Shown here: one piece after another, positions 45,901-55,562 of the stretch
Layout: each line of letters begins with the position of its first letter
Position numbering within the stretch: the first letter of the stretch is position 1
DNA from: Saprospiraceae bacterium
Lineage (GTDB): Bacteria; Bacteroidota; Bacteroidia; Chitinophagales; Saprospiraceae
Reading direction: 5' to 3'
NCBI GenBank assembly: GCA_016715245.1
Contig: JADKAS010000010.1
Location: 62,001 to 126,000 of the forward strand
Length of the DNA: 64,000 bases
The notes under the pieces: generated by a model
Databases searched by the model: none
Told to the model about the DNA's origin: nothing
Seen by the model: the letters and a program-made list of their open reading frames with translations, nothing else
Program-made: the position numbers and the translations under genes

Positions 45901-48285
45901 CAGACGGTTAATTGTTGGATAAGAGATAATATTACCATGAGCGGAAGCGGTTCCGGTACCTGGACATATGTTTCATCTGCGGGGACAGCCAATATTCAGG
46001 ATATTGCAGATCCAAATACTATAATATCCGACTTTTCAGCACCGGGATTGTATGAATTTACCTGGTCAAATGGACAATGTTTTGATGTTGTATCCGTCAC
46101 AGTAAATGACAATTGTGATTGCCCGAACGGCGATAATACCGTAAGCAATCCGGGAAATGTTGAAATTTGTGGCATCTACTATATCTGGGAATATGCCTTC
46201 AATAATAGTGGTTTTGGACCTGCAGCAGGTGTAAATGATGCTAAAGATTATACAACACTTGATTTAACCGTTGGACAACATGACTTCAGGAGAATCTACA
46301 CCGTTCAGTATAATGGAAATGTCTGTGTTTACACCAGCGAACTTATTTCCGTGCTTGTACATCCTGAACCATTAGCTGCCATCATTGGTGATGACAGAAT
46401 CTGTGAAGGCAAAACAACCACATTTTTTGCCTCAGGAGGTATCACTTACGAATGGAACATAGGCGGCAACACACAAAGTATTGATGTAAATGATGACAGA
46501 ATGAGAGTGGTCACAGTAACAGACAATAACGGCTGTACTGCAACAGCCTCCAAAATACTTGATGTTCTGGATAATCCTGTAGCGGTAATAAACAACATAA
46601 ATGCCATTTGCGAAGGAAGTACTACTTCTTTCACAGCTGGTGGCGGAGTAAATTATGTGTGGAATTCAGGAGATACAGGACCAGTGATCACCGTAGGCGA
46701 TGATCTGGACAGAATAGTTACCGTAACAGATGCCAACGGATGTACGGCAACAGCAAGTTCCTCCGTCACGATCAATCCATTACCGGTAGCTGTTATAACA
46801 GGTGGTGATGAAATCTGTGCCGGTGAAACAACAGTTTTCACAGCAACAGGTGGCGTAACTTATATCTGGAGTTCAGGTGAAACAACGACATCAATTTCTG
46901 TTTCTGATGACACAGAAAGAACAGTTACCGTAACAGACATTAACCTTTGTTCCAATACAGCTTCAAAGAACTTAATTGTAAATGACGTCAAATATGCCGG
47001 TGATGATATCTATGTGGACTGTTACAAAGATGTAGAAGTGATAATGAAAGCCGAAGGTAACGGATCATGGAAAGCTGGAAATAATAATCCTGCCCTCGTT
47101 GTAATTGAAGATGTTACGAATGCTGGAACCAGGATTTCAGGTTTCAATATTCCGGGTATCTATACTTTTATATGGTCTGATGGAAAGTGTCAGGATGAAA
47201 TTCAGGTCGTAGCAGGAAATGATTGTCCTTGTGAAGACGTATTGACCGAAATTTATCCGCCACAAAATCCGGTGTTCTGCGAATTTGTAAAAGAGATTGT
47301 CATTACAGGAAACAGACCTGCGGCTTCCGGCACTTTCGAATGGGAATACAGTTATAACGCGGGCTCATTTGCGAAAGCCACAGGCATCAACAATGAAGCA
47401 GATTATAAAGCTGAAAACCTCAATGTCGGCACACATTCTTTCAGAAGAATATTTATCTTCGCAGGAAGTGATAATAAAATATGTACTGATACAAGTAATA
47501 TCGTTTTAATAGAAGTTATCAATGCTCTTGAAAATGATTTTGACCTTACGTTATATCCTGATCCTGTTTGTGTTGGTGATACAGTATTTGTGTCGGCCAA
47601 CAGTTTATCACCATCTACTTATAAATGGACATTGGTGAAAAATAACGGCGTAATCACCGGAAATGGTGATAATGCTGTCATTATACCTCTTAATGAAGGA
47701 GAATTTACCCTGGCAGTAACGCAGATTTCAGAATTTTGCGAACAGGTTTCTGAGCCTAAATATTTTGATTTTACTGTCAATCCTTTACCAAGGGTTGTTT
47801 TGGGCAGAGACACCATTATCTGTGATCAGGACGAAGGTTTTGAAATCAAAATAGACAATTTTGTAGATATAACATGGAACGATGGTTCAAAAGCCAATTC
47901 CATTTATGTTGAAGAATCCGGAATTTACGAAGTTATGGTCAAAGATGAAAACGGATGTATCGGACACGATGAAATCGTCATCAGAGATTTCTGTTGTAAA
48001 GTATATTATCCGAATATTATCAAGCTTACCAGCGCCAATTACATCAACAGACAATTCCAGATCAAAGAGTCAGGATGTGTTATATCATCAGAACTCTGGG
48101 TTTATGATCGTTGGGGAAATCTTGTGTACAAATCCGATGATGGTTTGTTGCCGTGGGACGGTACCTTCAGCGGAGACTTTGTTGAACAAGGCGTTTATAC
48201 GTTTATTTTCAAGTACAAGGCATTGGATGAAAACGATAATGAATTTTCAGAAAAACTGGCAGGAGATATTACCATTCTGCGGTAA
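30974..48285 (+). CDS. Giant secreted head-module protein 4 (about 5770 aa), T9SS type B tail, three indels
   Basis: Signal peptide MLRKLISFSILLFFLVTSF, then the shared head (HRTQANSQVSMVIN, GDTIKLFSIVVYN, SGDFSNGFTIGG). The body has about 44 Ig/PKD-like repeats of about 69 residues (ISGDNSVCDGGSVTFTASGG ending VTVTDANGCTDTAEKTL) and 12 CDC blocks of about 175 residues (PVPDAG, NxCDCPTGDNxI, TPAGGTYxWxM, RRVYTVQVNGQDC). Usual order is about three Ig units then one CDC block. The last 95 residues (ELWVYDRWGNLVYKSDDG, WDGTFSGDFVEQGVYTFIFK) are a gliding-motility-associated/CHU_C type B sorting domain. A missing T in the run at 31696-31699 breaks the frame. A missing C at 41206 and an extra A at 41255-41260 cancel each other. 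Probable gliding adhesin or filament (inference). Confidence 0.88.
32268..33509 (+). repeat. 621-bp near-identical tandem duplication within giant gene 4
   Basis: Three successive Ig-like units (3 x 207 bp) starting near 32268 recur from near 32889 with only scattered substitutions, for example N/S and A/V changes. The period is exactly 621 bp, keeping frame. This is recent duplication compared with the other, more divergent units. Confidence 0.85.
40530..43990 (+). repeat. Three copies of a 1.15-kb higher-order repeat in giant gene 4
   Basis: A unit of one CDC block plus three Ig-like repeats recurs with periods of 1152 and 1155 bp (384 and 385 codons), judged from the same string at 41041, 42193 and 43348. 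Copies one and two are nearly identical over several hundred bases, including 41041-41470 against 42193-42620. Confidence 0.85.
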
Positions 48286-48302
48286 AACAAAATAATAAAC
48301 AG

Positions 48303-48334
48303 AAGGCGCATTTTTTAATGCGCCTTTTTTTTTG
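48303..48334 (+). terminator. Terminator after giant gene 4
   Basis: AAGGCGCATT (48303-48312) pairs perfectly with AATGCGCCTT (48317-48326) around a TTTT loop, followed by a T run to 48333. Confidence 0.92.
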
Positions 48335-48482
48335 TTACCCCTTTAAGGTAAAAAGAAAAAAACATCATACTATTTGATCGGCAGCAAAAGAAAATGATAC
48401 CCTGTTTTGTATGATAACCATCCGGATTTTAAAAACAGACACCCGGAGACAGTCAAATTAAAATTTACACAGATGAAAATTT

Positions 48483-48510
48483 TTTGATTTAAAAAATTAT
48501 TCTACCTTTG
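48483..48510 (+). promoter_or_regulatory. Candidate tRNA-Cys promoter
   Basis: TACCTTTG at 48503-48510 matches the Bacteroidota -7 consensus TAnnTTTG. TTTG at 48483-48486 could be the -33 element, though the 16-bp spacing is short of the usual 19 or so. The -7 element is 16 bp before the tRNA. Confidence 0.55.
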
Positions 48511-48525
48511 CACTTCCATTTTAAT

Positions 48526-48596
48526 GGTCGGGTGGCCGAGCGGCTAGGCAGAGGTCTGCAAAACCTCGTACAGCGGTTCGAATCCGCTCCCGACCT
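48526..48596 (+). tRNA. tRNA-Cys (anticodon GCA)
   Basis: The acceptor arm GGTCGGG (48526-48532) pairs with CCCGACC (48589-48595), with discriminator T at 48596. The anticodon stem GAGGT/ACCTC holds the loop CTGCAAA, anticodon GCA. The T arm AGCGGTTCGAATCCGCT is canonical. The 3' CCA is not encoded, as is common in this phylum. Confidence 0.96.
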
Positions 48597-48605
48597 CAAC
48601 ATACG

Positions 48606-48635
48606 AAGACCATTTCTTTTGGAATGGTCTTTTTT
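48606..48635 (+). terminator. Terminator after tRNA-Cys
   Basis: AAGACCATT (48606-48614) pairs with AATGGTCTT (48623-48631) around an 8-nt loop, followed by Ts. It separates the tRNA from the glucosidase gene. Confidence 0.85.
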
Positions 48636-48649
48636 ATTCAAACAGGATC

Positions 48650-51028
48650 ATGGATGTTTTAGATAATTTCCCGGGGAGTTTTTTAAAAGTTGAACAAACA
48701 GACAATGTTTTCAGGTTATTGTCCACAACGGATTGTATTTTGGAAATTACCATTGTAGCTGATGAAATTGCAAGAATTCGTTATGCCATTGAAGGAATTT
48801 TCGAAAATGATTTTTCGTATGCCATCCATTCCAAACACAAATTAAAAGCTACACATAGTTCTTTTTTTGAAAACAAAGACTTTGTCGAAATAGCCGCACG
48901 CTCATTTAAGGTTGTGGTTAAAAAATCTGATTTTACTGTATCCTTTATTGAAAATTCAGGTAAAATCATAAACAGGGACGAAAAAGGTTTTTACTGGCAT
49001 GATTACGATGAATTTGGTGGTCACGTGGTACATGTGTCAAAAGTTATTCAGGAAGGCGAACATTTTTACGGGTTGGGAGACAAAACCATGCATCCCAATC
49101 TGAGAGGCCGCAAACTGACAAACTGGGCCATGGATACCTATGGTTATAAAAGAGATGAAGACCCTATTTACAAGGCAATACCTTTTTATTTGGGTATTCA
49201 CAATAATACCGGTTATGGTATTTTATTTGACAATACATTTAAATCTTATTTTGATTTCGGAAGTGACCGGAGAAATATAACCACTTTCAAAGCTGATGGC
49301 GGGGAAATGAACTACTACTTTTTTTGCGGACCAAAACTGGAAGATGTCATTCAAAGATATACTTTGCTCACAGGGACTCCGGAGCTTCCGCCTATGTGGG
49401 CATTGGGATATCATCAGTCCAAATGGAGTTATTATCCGGAGTTAAAAATTTCGGAGATTACTAAAAAAATGAGAGCGTTACACATTCCGTGCGATGCCAT
49501 TTATTTCGATATTGATTATATGGAGGGGTTCAGGTGTTTTACCTGGGATGTTGAAAAATTTCCTGATCCGAAACGACTTGTGGGTGATTTGTTGTCGAAT
49601 GGTTTTAAATCTATTGTCATCATAGATCCGGGCATAAAAAAAGACAAAGACTATAAAGTATACAAAGAGGCACTTGAAAACGGATATTTCTGTAAACGCG
49701 CAGATGGTCAGTTTGTTAAAGGAAAAGTATGGCCTGGAGAATGTTATTTCCCCGACTTTACAGATCCCAAAGTCAGAAAATGGTGGGCAGGACTTCATGA
49801 AGAACTCATTGCCGAAACGGGCGTAAGAGGTATATGGAATGATATGAATGAACCGGCATTACTGGAAACACCGACTAAAACCTTTCCTGATGATGTTCGC
49901 CATGATTACGATGGTAATCCCTGCAGTCACCGTAAAGCACACAATATCTACGGTATGCAGATGGCTCGCGCTACCTATAAAGGGGTCAAACGATTTTTAA
50001 AAGACAAAAGGCCTTTTGTCATTACCAGGTCTGCCTATGCAGGAGCACAGCGATATGGTGCTACGTGGACCGGTGATAATATTGCCACCTGGGAACATCT
50101 ATGGTTGTCAACCGTTCAGATACAGCGATTGAGCGTGTCCGGGTATTCTTTTGCAGGATCTGATATCGGTGGTTTTATTGACCACCCTAACCCGGAGTTA
50201 TACACCAGATGGATGCAGACGGCTGTTTTTCACCCTTTTTGCAGAACACACAGTAGCGGAGACCATGGAGATCAGGAACCATGGTCATTCGGAGAAGATA
50301 CTTTAAACATAGTCCGAAAATTTATCGAATTGCGGTATCAAATGCTTCCGTACATTTATTCTGTTTTTTATGAATATGTGGCAGAAGGTAAACCCATGAT
50401 ACGACCTATTGCTGTATATGATCAGTTTGATAAAGAAACATTGTACCGGGCAGATGAATTTTTACTGGGACAACAAATTCTGGTTTGCCCGGTGCTTGAA
50501 CCAAATGCGCACAGCCGGTTTGTTTATTTGCCGAAAGGCATCTGGTACCATTTATTTACGGATGAAAAATACGATGGGGGTAAAGAATTAAGTATTTTGA
50601 CACCCATTGACCACATACCTGTATTTGTAGCGGGAGGGGCTGTTTTGCCTTATTTTCCCGTTCAGCAATACGTCGGAGAAAAAACCATAGACTCACTGAC
50701 AATGGTTTGTTATTTTGGAAATGGTACTAAACAAAACAGTCTGTACGAAGATGCAGGAGATGGATATGCCTATGAAAAGGGAGAGTACAATATTAATACC
50801 TGGACGACTGTATCAGATGGAAACCGTTTTGAACTGATGCTGGATACAAAGGGTCATTATGAGCCTGAATACGCAGATTTTTCCATCATTATTAAAGGTC
50901 TTCCTTTTATTCCTGGTAAAATATGGCTGAATCATAATGAAGAAGATTTTAATTTGTTGCAGAAAGTTGAACAAGGATATAAGATTTCCGTTAAAAGAAA
51001 GTTATTTTTGCACCTCGTTATACAATAA
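48650..51028 (+). CDS. Glycoside hydrolase family 31 alpha-glucosidase
   Basis: This intact 792-residue GH31 enzyme should release glucose (or another alpha-linked sugar) from the non-reducing end of oligosaccharides. The N-terminal beta-sandwich (residues 1-240) leads to the catalytic barrel, with PMWALGYHQSKWSYYPE and AIYFDIDYMEGFRCFTWD. The nucleophile is Asp398 in GIWNDMNEP and the probable acid/base is Asp476 in WTGDNIATWEHL; HPFCRTHSS also fits the family. The C-terminal beta domains follow. No signal peptide is visible, so it is probably cytoplasmic. ATG 48650 is the first start after the tRNA terminator. Confidence 0.93.
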   Translation: MDVLDNFPGSFLKVEQTDNVFRLLSTTDCILEITIVADEIARIRYAIEGIFENDFSYAIHSKHKLKATHSSFFENKDFVEIAARSFKVVVKKSDFTVSFIENSGKIINRDEKGFYWHDYDEFGGHVVHVSKVIQEGEHFYGLGDKTMHPNLRGRKLTNWAMDTYGYKRDEDPIYKAIPFYLGIHNNTGYGILFDNTFKSYFDFGSDRRNITTFKADGGEMNYYFFCGPKLEDVIQRYTLLTGTPELPPMWALGYHQSKWSYYPELKISEITKKMRALHIPCDAIYFDIDYMEGFRCFTWDVEKFPDPKRLVGDLLSNGFKSIVIIDPGIKKDKDYKVYKEALENGYFCKRADGQFVKGKVWPGECYFPDFTDPKVRKWWAGLHEELIAETGVRGIWNDMNEPALLETPTKTFPDDVRHDYDGNPCSHRKAHNIYGMQMARATYKGVKRFLKDKRPFVITRSAYAGAQRYGATWTGDNIATWEHLWLSTVQIQRLSVSGYSFAGSDIGGFIDHPNPELYTRWMQTAVFHPFCRTHSSGDHGDQEPWSFGEDTLNIVRKFIELRYQMLPYIYSVFYEYVAEGKPMIRPIAVYDQFDKETLYRADEFLLGQQILVCPVLEPNAHSRFVYLPKGIWYHLFTDEKYDGGKELSILTPIDHIPVFVAGGAVLPYFPVQQYVGEKTIDSLTMVCYFGNGTKQNSLYEDAGDGYAYEKGEYNINTWTTVSDGNRFELMLDTKGHYEPEYADFSIIIKGLPFIPGKIWLNHNEEDFNLLQKVEQGYKISVKRKLFLHLVIQ

Positions 51029-51164
51029 TATACTTTAATTCTCATTTAAGATATACATGTGGTCTGCATTGAAAAAAGTTTTACAATTCTGAACCCGGAC
51101 TTATCCATATTTATTTTTCAAAAAAGTAAAAGCCAAATCAGGTTTTACCATTTAATATAATTGC

Positions 51165-51983
51165 ATGTTTGTCAAAAAAGTAATATTTATATATATTCTT
51201 CTGTTATTTTCAGCAACCATTTCTATTGCCCAAAAAGGTTATGAAACAGGAGGCTGGCTCGGTACATCTGTATACCATGGTGATCTGAATCCAAACATCA
51301 ATTTTAAGTCACCCGGTTTGGCAGGAGGTATCATAGGCAGGTACAATTTCAATACAAGAATCTGTTTAAAAGGTTCTTTGAATTATGGTTTTGTCAAAGG
51401 AAATGATGCTGACTCCAAAAATAATTTTGACAGAAACAGAAACCTGAGTTTTCAGTCTCACCTTTTTGATCTGTCAGGTGCTTTTGAATTCAATTTTCTG
51501 GAATATGTTCATGGCAGCAGGACTAAATTTTTTACACCGTATTTACTGGGCGGGGCTAATTTGTTTTATTTTAACCCAACAGCAGAATTAAGGGGGGAAA
51601 GATATGCGCTCAGAAAACTCGGTACAGAAGGACAGGCTTCCGGGAAAGAATACAGCGCTGTCAATTTCGGAGTGATTTTAGGACTTGGGTTTAAATGGGA
51701 CATCAACCACGATTACAGTCTCAATATAGAGTTCAGCACAAGAATGTTGTTTACCGACTACCTCGATGATGTTTCTACGGTTTATCCGGATAAAACATTA
51801 TTGCTGGCCAAAAGAGGACAAACAGCCGTTGAACTTTCTGACCGCTCTCTTATTGATGGTCTTGGCGCCAAAGACAGACAGAGAGGAGACAGCAAGGGCA
51901 ATGACAGCTATTCATTTTTTGGCATCGGAATCGTGAAATATTTCGGAAATATTGCCTGCCCTGAAATTTCAAAGATTAAATAA
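51165..51983 (+). CDS. DUF6089 family outer-membrane beta-barrel protein
   Basis: This 272-residue protein has a signal peptide (MFVKKVIFIYILLLFSATIS, cleaved near IAQ). It then shows the DUF6089 pattern: GGWLGTSVYHGDLNPNI, LKGSLNYGFVKGND, FEFNFLEY, KFFTPYLLGGANLFYFNP and a C-terminal aromatic strand YSFFGIGIVKYFG. Such proteins are small eight-strand-type barrels in the outer membrane of Bacteroidota, function unknown. It stands alone between the GH31 and mutase genes on the same strand, with 136 and 71 bp gaps. Confidence 0.82.
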   Translation: MFVKKVIFIYILLLFSATISIAQKGYETGGWLGTSVYHGDLNPNINFKSPGLAGGIIGRYNFNTRICLKGSLNYGFVKGNDADSKNNFDRNRNLSFQSHLFDLSGAFEFNFLEYVHGSRTKFFTPYLLGGANLFYFNPTAELRGERYALRKLGTEGQASGKEYSAVNFGVILGLGFKWDINHDYSLNIEFSTRMLFTDYLDDVSTVYPDKTLLLAKRGQTAVELSDRSLIDGLGAKDRQRGDSKGNDSYSFFGIGIVKYFGNIACPEISKIK

Positions 51984-52054
51984 TCCTTTTTTTATTGTCC
52001 TTAAGAAAAGGTTTGTATTATTTTTTATAATTTTACCATTGATATAAATGGTAT

Positions 52055-54187
52055 ATGTCGGATACAAATAATATTCCTGATTTTTCATTGGGCAGGATTT
52101 CAAAAAATACGCCCAGAAAAGAGATTGTTTTCCCTGAAAATTTTCCTGTTTTTGATCATTTTACAAAAGAAGACATTCAAAAAGCTTCTCACCTGCATTC
52201 CATAGCGGGTATACCACCATTTCTCAAAGGGCCTTACAGTACCATGTACCTTACTTCACCATGGACAATCCGTCAGTATGCGGGTTTTTCAACGGCAGAG
52301 GAAAGTAATCTTTTTTACAGGAAAAACCTGGCTGCCGGACAAAAAGGATTGTCAGTGGCATTTGACCTGGCAACACACAGAGGATACGATTCTGATCATC
52401 CCAGAGTAGCAGGTGATGTGGGAATGGCCGGTGTTGCCATTGATACCGTCGAAGATATGAAAATTTTGTTCAGGGATATACCACTCGACGAAATGTCGGT
52501 TTCCATGACCATGAATGGCGCGGTAATTCCTGTTCTTGCCTTTTTTATTGTGGCAGCTGAGGAACAGGGGGTAGACAAAAGTAAACTTACCGGAACCATT
52601 CAGAACGATATTCTCAAAGAGTTTATGGTGAGGAATACCTACATCTATCCTCCCGGTCCGTCGATGAAAATCATCGGGGATATATTTGCCTATACTTCGC
52701 AGAATATGCCGAAATTCAACAGCATATCCATCAGCGGATACCACATGCATGAAGCCGGTGCACCTGCCGATCTGGAACTGGCCTACACACTTGCAGACGG
52801 CATGGAATATCTGAAAGCGGGATTGGATGTAGGCCTGGATCTTGATGTTTTTGCTTCGAGATTTTCATTTTTCTGGGGAATAGGGATGAACTTTTTTATG
52901 GAAATTGCCAAAATGCGGGCCGGAAGATTGCTTTGGGCAAAAATTGTAAAAGATATGGGTGCCATCAATCCCAAATCCATGGCTTTACGCACACATTGTC
53001 AGACGTCCGGATATAGTCTTACAGCTCAGGCACCTTTTAATAATATAGCCCGGACCTGTCTGGAAGCTATGGCAGCCGTCATGGGCGGGACACAATCCCT
53101 GCACACCAATTCTCTGGATGAAGCATTGGCATTACCAACCGATTTTTCGGCTAAAATTGCCAGGGACACGCAGAAGTATCTTCAAACAGAAACCGGGATT
53201 ACCACAGCTATTGATCCAACCGGTGGCTCTTATTACGTTGAATATCTTACAGAACAACTTTACCAAAAGGCCTGGACGCATATTGAAGAAATAACAAGTC
53301 TCGGTGGTATGACCAAAGCCATCGAAATGGGTATTCCCAAAATGAGGATTGAGGAAGCTGCCGCCGCCAAACAAGCCAGAATCGACAGTGAAAAAGAAAA
53401 GATTGTTGGTGTTAATTTTATGGCGGAAACAAGTGAAAATACCACCATTGATATTCTGCAGGTGGACAATCAAAAAGTCAGAAACGACCAGATAGAAAAA
53501 ATCAATGAAGTCAAGAAATCCAGAAATCAGGGGAGAGTTGACCAGGCTCTGGAAGCTTTATATGAAGCTGCAAAAAACGGTTCAGGCAATCTCCTCGAAC
53601 TGGCAGTCGCAGCAGCAAGAGAAAGGGCTACACTTGGGGAAATAACCATTGCCATGGAAAAAGTATATGGCAGGTATCAGGCTACACACAAAACTATTTC
53701 GGGAGTTTACAGTAAGGAGATTAAAATGGACGCAAAATTTTCAGAAGCCAGGAGACTATCCGATCGTTTTGCCGAATTGGACGGCAGAAGACCCAGAATT
53801 ATGATTGCCAAATTGGGTCAGGACGGTCACGACAGGGGAGCAAAGATTATTGCTACCAGTTTTGCTGATCTCGGCTTTGATGTTGACATTGGTCCTTTAT
53901 TTCAAACCCCTTCAGAGGCAGTTACCCAGGCATTGGAAAATGATGTGCACATTCTGGGAATATCATCACTTGCTGCAGGACATAAAACCCTTGTTCCTGA
54001 AGTTATAGACTTACTCAGAAAACACAACCGCGAAGATATTCTGGTAGTGGCAGGTGGAGTCATTCCACCCCAGGATTATGAGTTCCTGTACAATTGTGGT
54101 GTAGCCGCCATCTTTGGCCCCGGAACCATCATAGCGGAGGCAGCATCCAAAATATTACAGTTGATGATTGACAGAGAAGAAGGGTAG
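52055..54187 (+). CDS. Methylmalonyl-CoA mutase, catalytic (large) subunit
   Basis: Adenosylcobalamin-dependent interconversion of methylmalonyl-CoA and succinyl-CoA, in propionate and branched-chain catabolism. The 710-residue protein has the substrate barrel: YSTMYLTSPWTIRQYAGFST, GLSVAFDLATHRGYDSDH, MNGAVIPVLAFF and RTHCQTSGYSLTAQ. The C-terminal B12 domain carries GQDGHDRGAKIIA; His592 is the lower cobalt ligand. Length and both domains are full. No small-subunit gene (mutA) is adjacent in this window. ATG 52055 matches the family start. Intact. Confidence 0.95.
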   Translation: MSDTNNIPDFSLGRISKNTPRKEIVFPENFPVFDHFTKEDIQKASHLHSIAGIPPFLKGPYSTMYLTSPWTIRQYAGFSTAEESNLFYRKNLAAGQKGLSVAFDLATHRGYDSDHPRVAGDVGMAGVAIDTVEDMKILFRDIPLDEMSVSMTMNGAVIPVLAFFIVAAEEQGVDKSKLTGTIQNDILKEFMVRNTYIYPPGPSMKIIGDIFAYTSQNMPKFNSISISGYHMHEAGAPADLELAYTLADGMEYLKAGLDVGLDLDVFASRFSFFWGIGMNFFMEIAKMRAGRLLWAKIVKDMGAINPKSMALRTHCQTSGYSLTAQAPFNNIARTCLEAMAAVMGGTQSLHTNSLDEALALPTDFSAKIARDTQKYLQTETGITTAIDPTGGSYYVEYLTEQLYQKAWTHIEEITSLGGMTKAIEMGIPKMRIEEAAAAKQARIDSEKEKIVGVNFMAETSENTTIDILQVDNQKVRNDQIEKINEVKKSRNQGRVDQALEALYEAAKNGSGNLLELAVAAARERATLGEITIAMEKVYGRYQATHKTISGVYSKEIKMDAKFSEARRLSDRFAELDGRRPRIMIAKLGQDGHDRGAKIIATSFADLGFDVDIGPLFQTPSEAVTQALENDVHILGISSLAAGHKTLVPEVIDLLRKHNREDILVVAGGVIPPQDYEFLYNCGVAAIFGPGTIIAEAASKILQLMIDREEG

Positions 54188-54210
54188 AACTGAAATGGTC
54201 ATAAAATGGA

Positions 54211-54933
54211 TTAATTATCCTTAATGTCCATATCAGCGGTTTTATTCAGATTTGATTTTCGGAAAAATTCAATAAAATAACCTATCTGGAAAAAATCTCT
54301 TCCTGTCTCATCATTTATTTTATAGTCAAACTGATGTAAATAACCTACCTGGATTGTTGAAGCTTTTGATGGTTTGTAATTGAGTGCCAGTAAAATTCTG
54401 TTTCTTTCGAAATAGGGTTCGTTGTCGGTAAAAAATATTTCGTTGCTCAGACTAACCTGAAAGGGTTTATATTCATTTACCGGTTTTCCAAAGGCATAAG
54501 AGATTCCGTTTCTGTATCTGAACCTGTTGCGGTAGCCGTTGCTGGTAAACCTGAATTCTATGCGGGCTCTCTGCTCCGCTTTTATTTTACCGATAGTTTG
54601 ATTAAGTGAAATCTGCGGCCAGAGTCTGAACTCATCATTGTTTTTAGGCAAAACAAAATTTCCACCTTCCCGGTAGGTTTGATAACTTCCTGCACCAAGT
54701 GCAACGTGTGCATATTTTTGAATTTTATAGGTAATACCTCCTTTGTATTCGAAATAGTGAAAGTTATCGTAAAATTTCAGAGATCGGATCTGACCTTCGG
54801 CAAAAACACTTAGTTTTTCATTGTGATTGTATTTCAGGTTGAGGATGTTCCACGACCCCAGATCAAAAGATTGGGAATACCCTGAATTCAAAACCATAAA
54901 AAATAATCCGGTAAGTAAAAGTGACTTTTTCAT
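54211..54933 (-). CDS. DUF2490 family outer-membrane protein
   Basis: This 240-residue protein has a signal peptide (MKKSLLLTGLFFMVLNSGYSQ). It then has short alternating strands typical of DUF2490: FDLGSWNILNLKYNHNEKLS, EQRARIEFRF, NRFRYRNGISYAF and NRILLALNYKPSK. Predicted outer-membrane beta-barrel of unknown function. Its ATG overlaps the stop of the upstream MscS-like gene (54930-54933, ATGA), so the two are probably co-translated. It converges with the mutase gene, 23 bp apart. Confidence 0.82.
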   Translation of the reverse strand: MKKSLLLTGLFFMVLNSGYSQSFDLGSWNILNLKYNHNEKLSVFAEGQIRSLKFYDNFHYFEYKGGITYKIQKYAHVALGAGSYQTYREGGNFVLPKNNDEFRLWPQISLNQTIGKIKAEQRARIEFRFTSNGYRNRFRYRNGISYAFGKPVNEYKPFQVSLSNEIFFTDNEPYFERNRILLALNYKPSKASTIQVGYLHQFDYKINDETGRDFFQIGYFIEFFRKSNLNKTADMDIKDN

Positions 54934-55436
54934 TTTTCGGATTCCTTTTCAATGATAGAAATTGACCTTTGCAAAATCATGGAGTTTGGAATGGTTACTA
55001 CCTCTCCGGATTTGAGCCTTACATGAACAAAAAAATAAGTCAGGTCAATAATTTCTCCTTCCACCGGATAATCTTTGTCCAAAACCCTTAAGGTGTCTCC
55101 TGATTTCATTGGGTGGTTAAAAAAAAGAATTATACTTGATGTGATATTGGACAATAAAGACCACGAAGCAAAAAATGCAATACCTAAAGCTGTCAGGAGC
55201 GTACTGGCAAATGCCGCAATTTCGTTTTGTTCCAAACCCCAGATGCCGGCTAATATGACCATCACCCCTATAAGAATAAAAAGATGAATTACTTTGACAA
55301 TCATCTTTCTCCTTTCCCTTTGTAATTGTGCTTTCTTAAGCGTATTGTTTATGACAGTAGTTGTTATCAAAAATGCAATCACATATATTACCAGCACAAT
55401 AATGCTTTCAAAAATCCGAATGTCATTTGTGTCCAT
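54930..55436 (-). CDS. Small MscS-like mechanosensitive channel family protein
   Basis: About 168 residues from MDTNDIRIFES (ATG 55436); an upstream ATG at 55481 would add 15 polar residues. Three hydrophobic spans occur (IIVLVIYVIAFLITTTVI, VIHLFILIGVMVILAGIW, and the pore-lining-like TALGIAFFASWSLLSNI). The MscS beta domain follows, with HPMKSGDTLRVL, VEGEIIDLTYFFVHVRL and VTIPNSMIL. It lacks the long C-terminal cage of E. coli MscS, so it is a compact family member of the inner membrane, probably gating ions on membrane tension. Overlaps DUF2490 by 4 nt. Confidence 0.82.
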   Translation of the reverse strand: MDTNDIRIFESIIVLVIYVIAFLITTTVINNTLKKAQLQRERRKMIVKVIHLFILIGVMVILAGIWGLEQNEIAAFASTLLTALGIAFFASWSLLSNITSSIILFFNHPMKSGDTLRVLDKDYPVEGEIIDLTYFFVHVRLKSGEVVTIPNSMILQRSISIIEKESEK

Positions 55437-55562
55437 AGATATATTTAAATTGTTGGTGTTGCGATTAATTAATAAAATCAATGTACATTTGTTTTGTGAA
55501 AATCAGGAAAATCAAGCCTGAGCAATCACAATAAAAACATAACTAATTTAATACATTGGATA

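Noticed and set aside
48483..48640. Selenocysteine or suppressor tRNA
   Set aside because: The anticodon is GCA and the arms are of normal length, so it is an ordinary tRNA-Cys.
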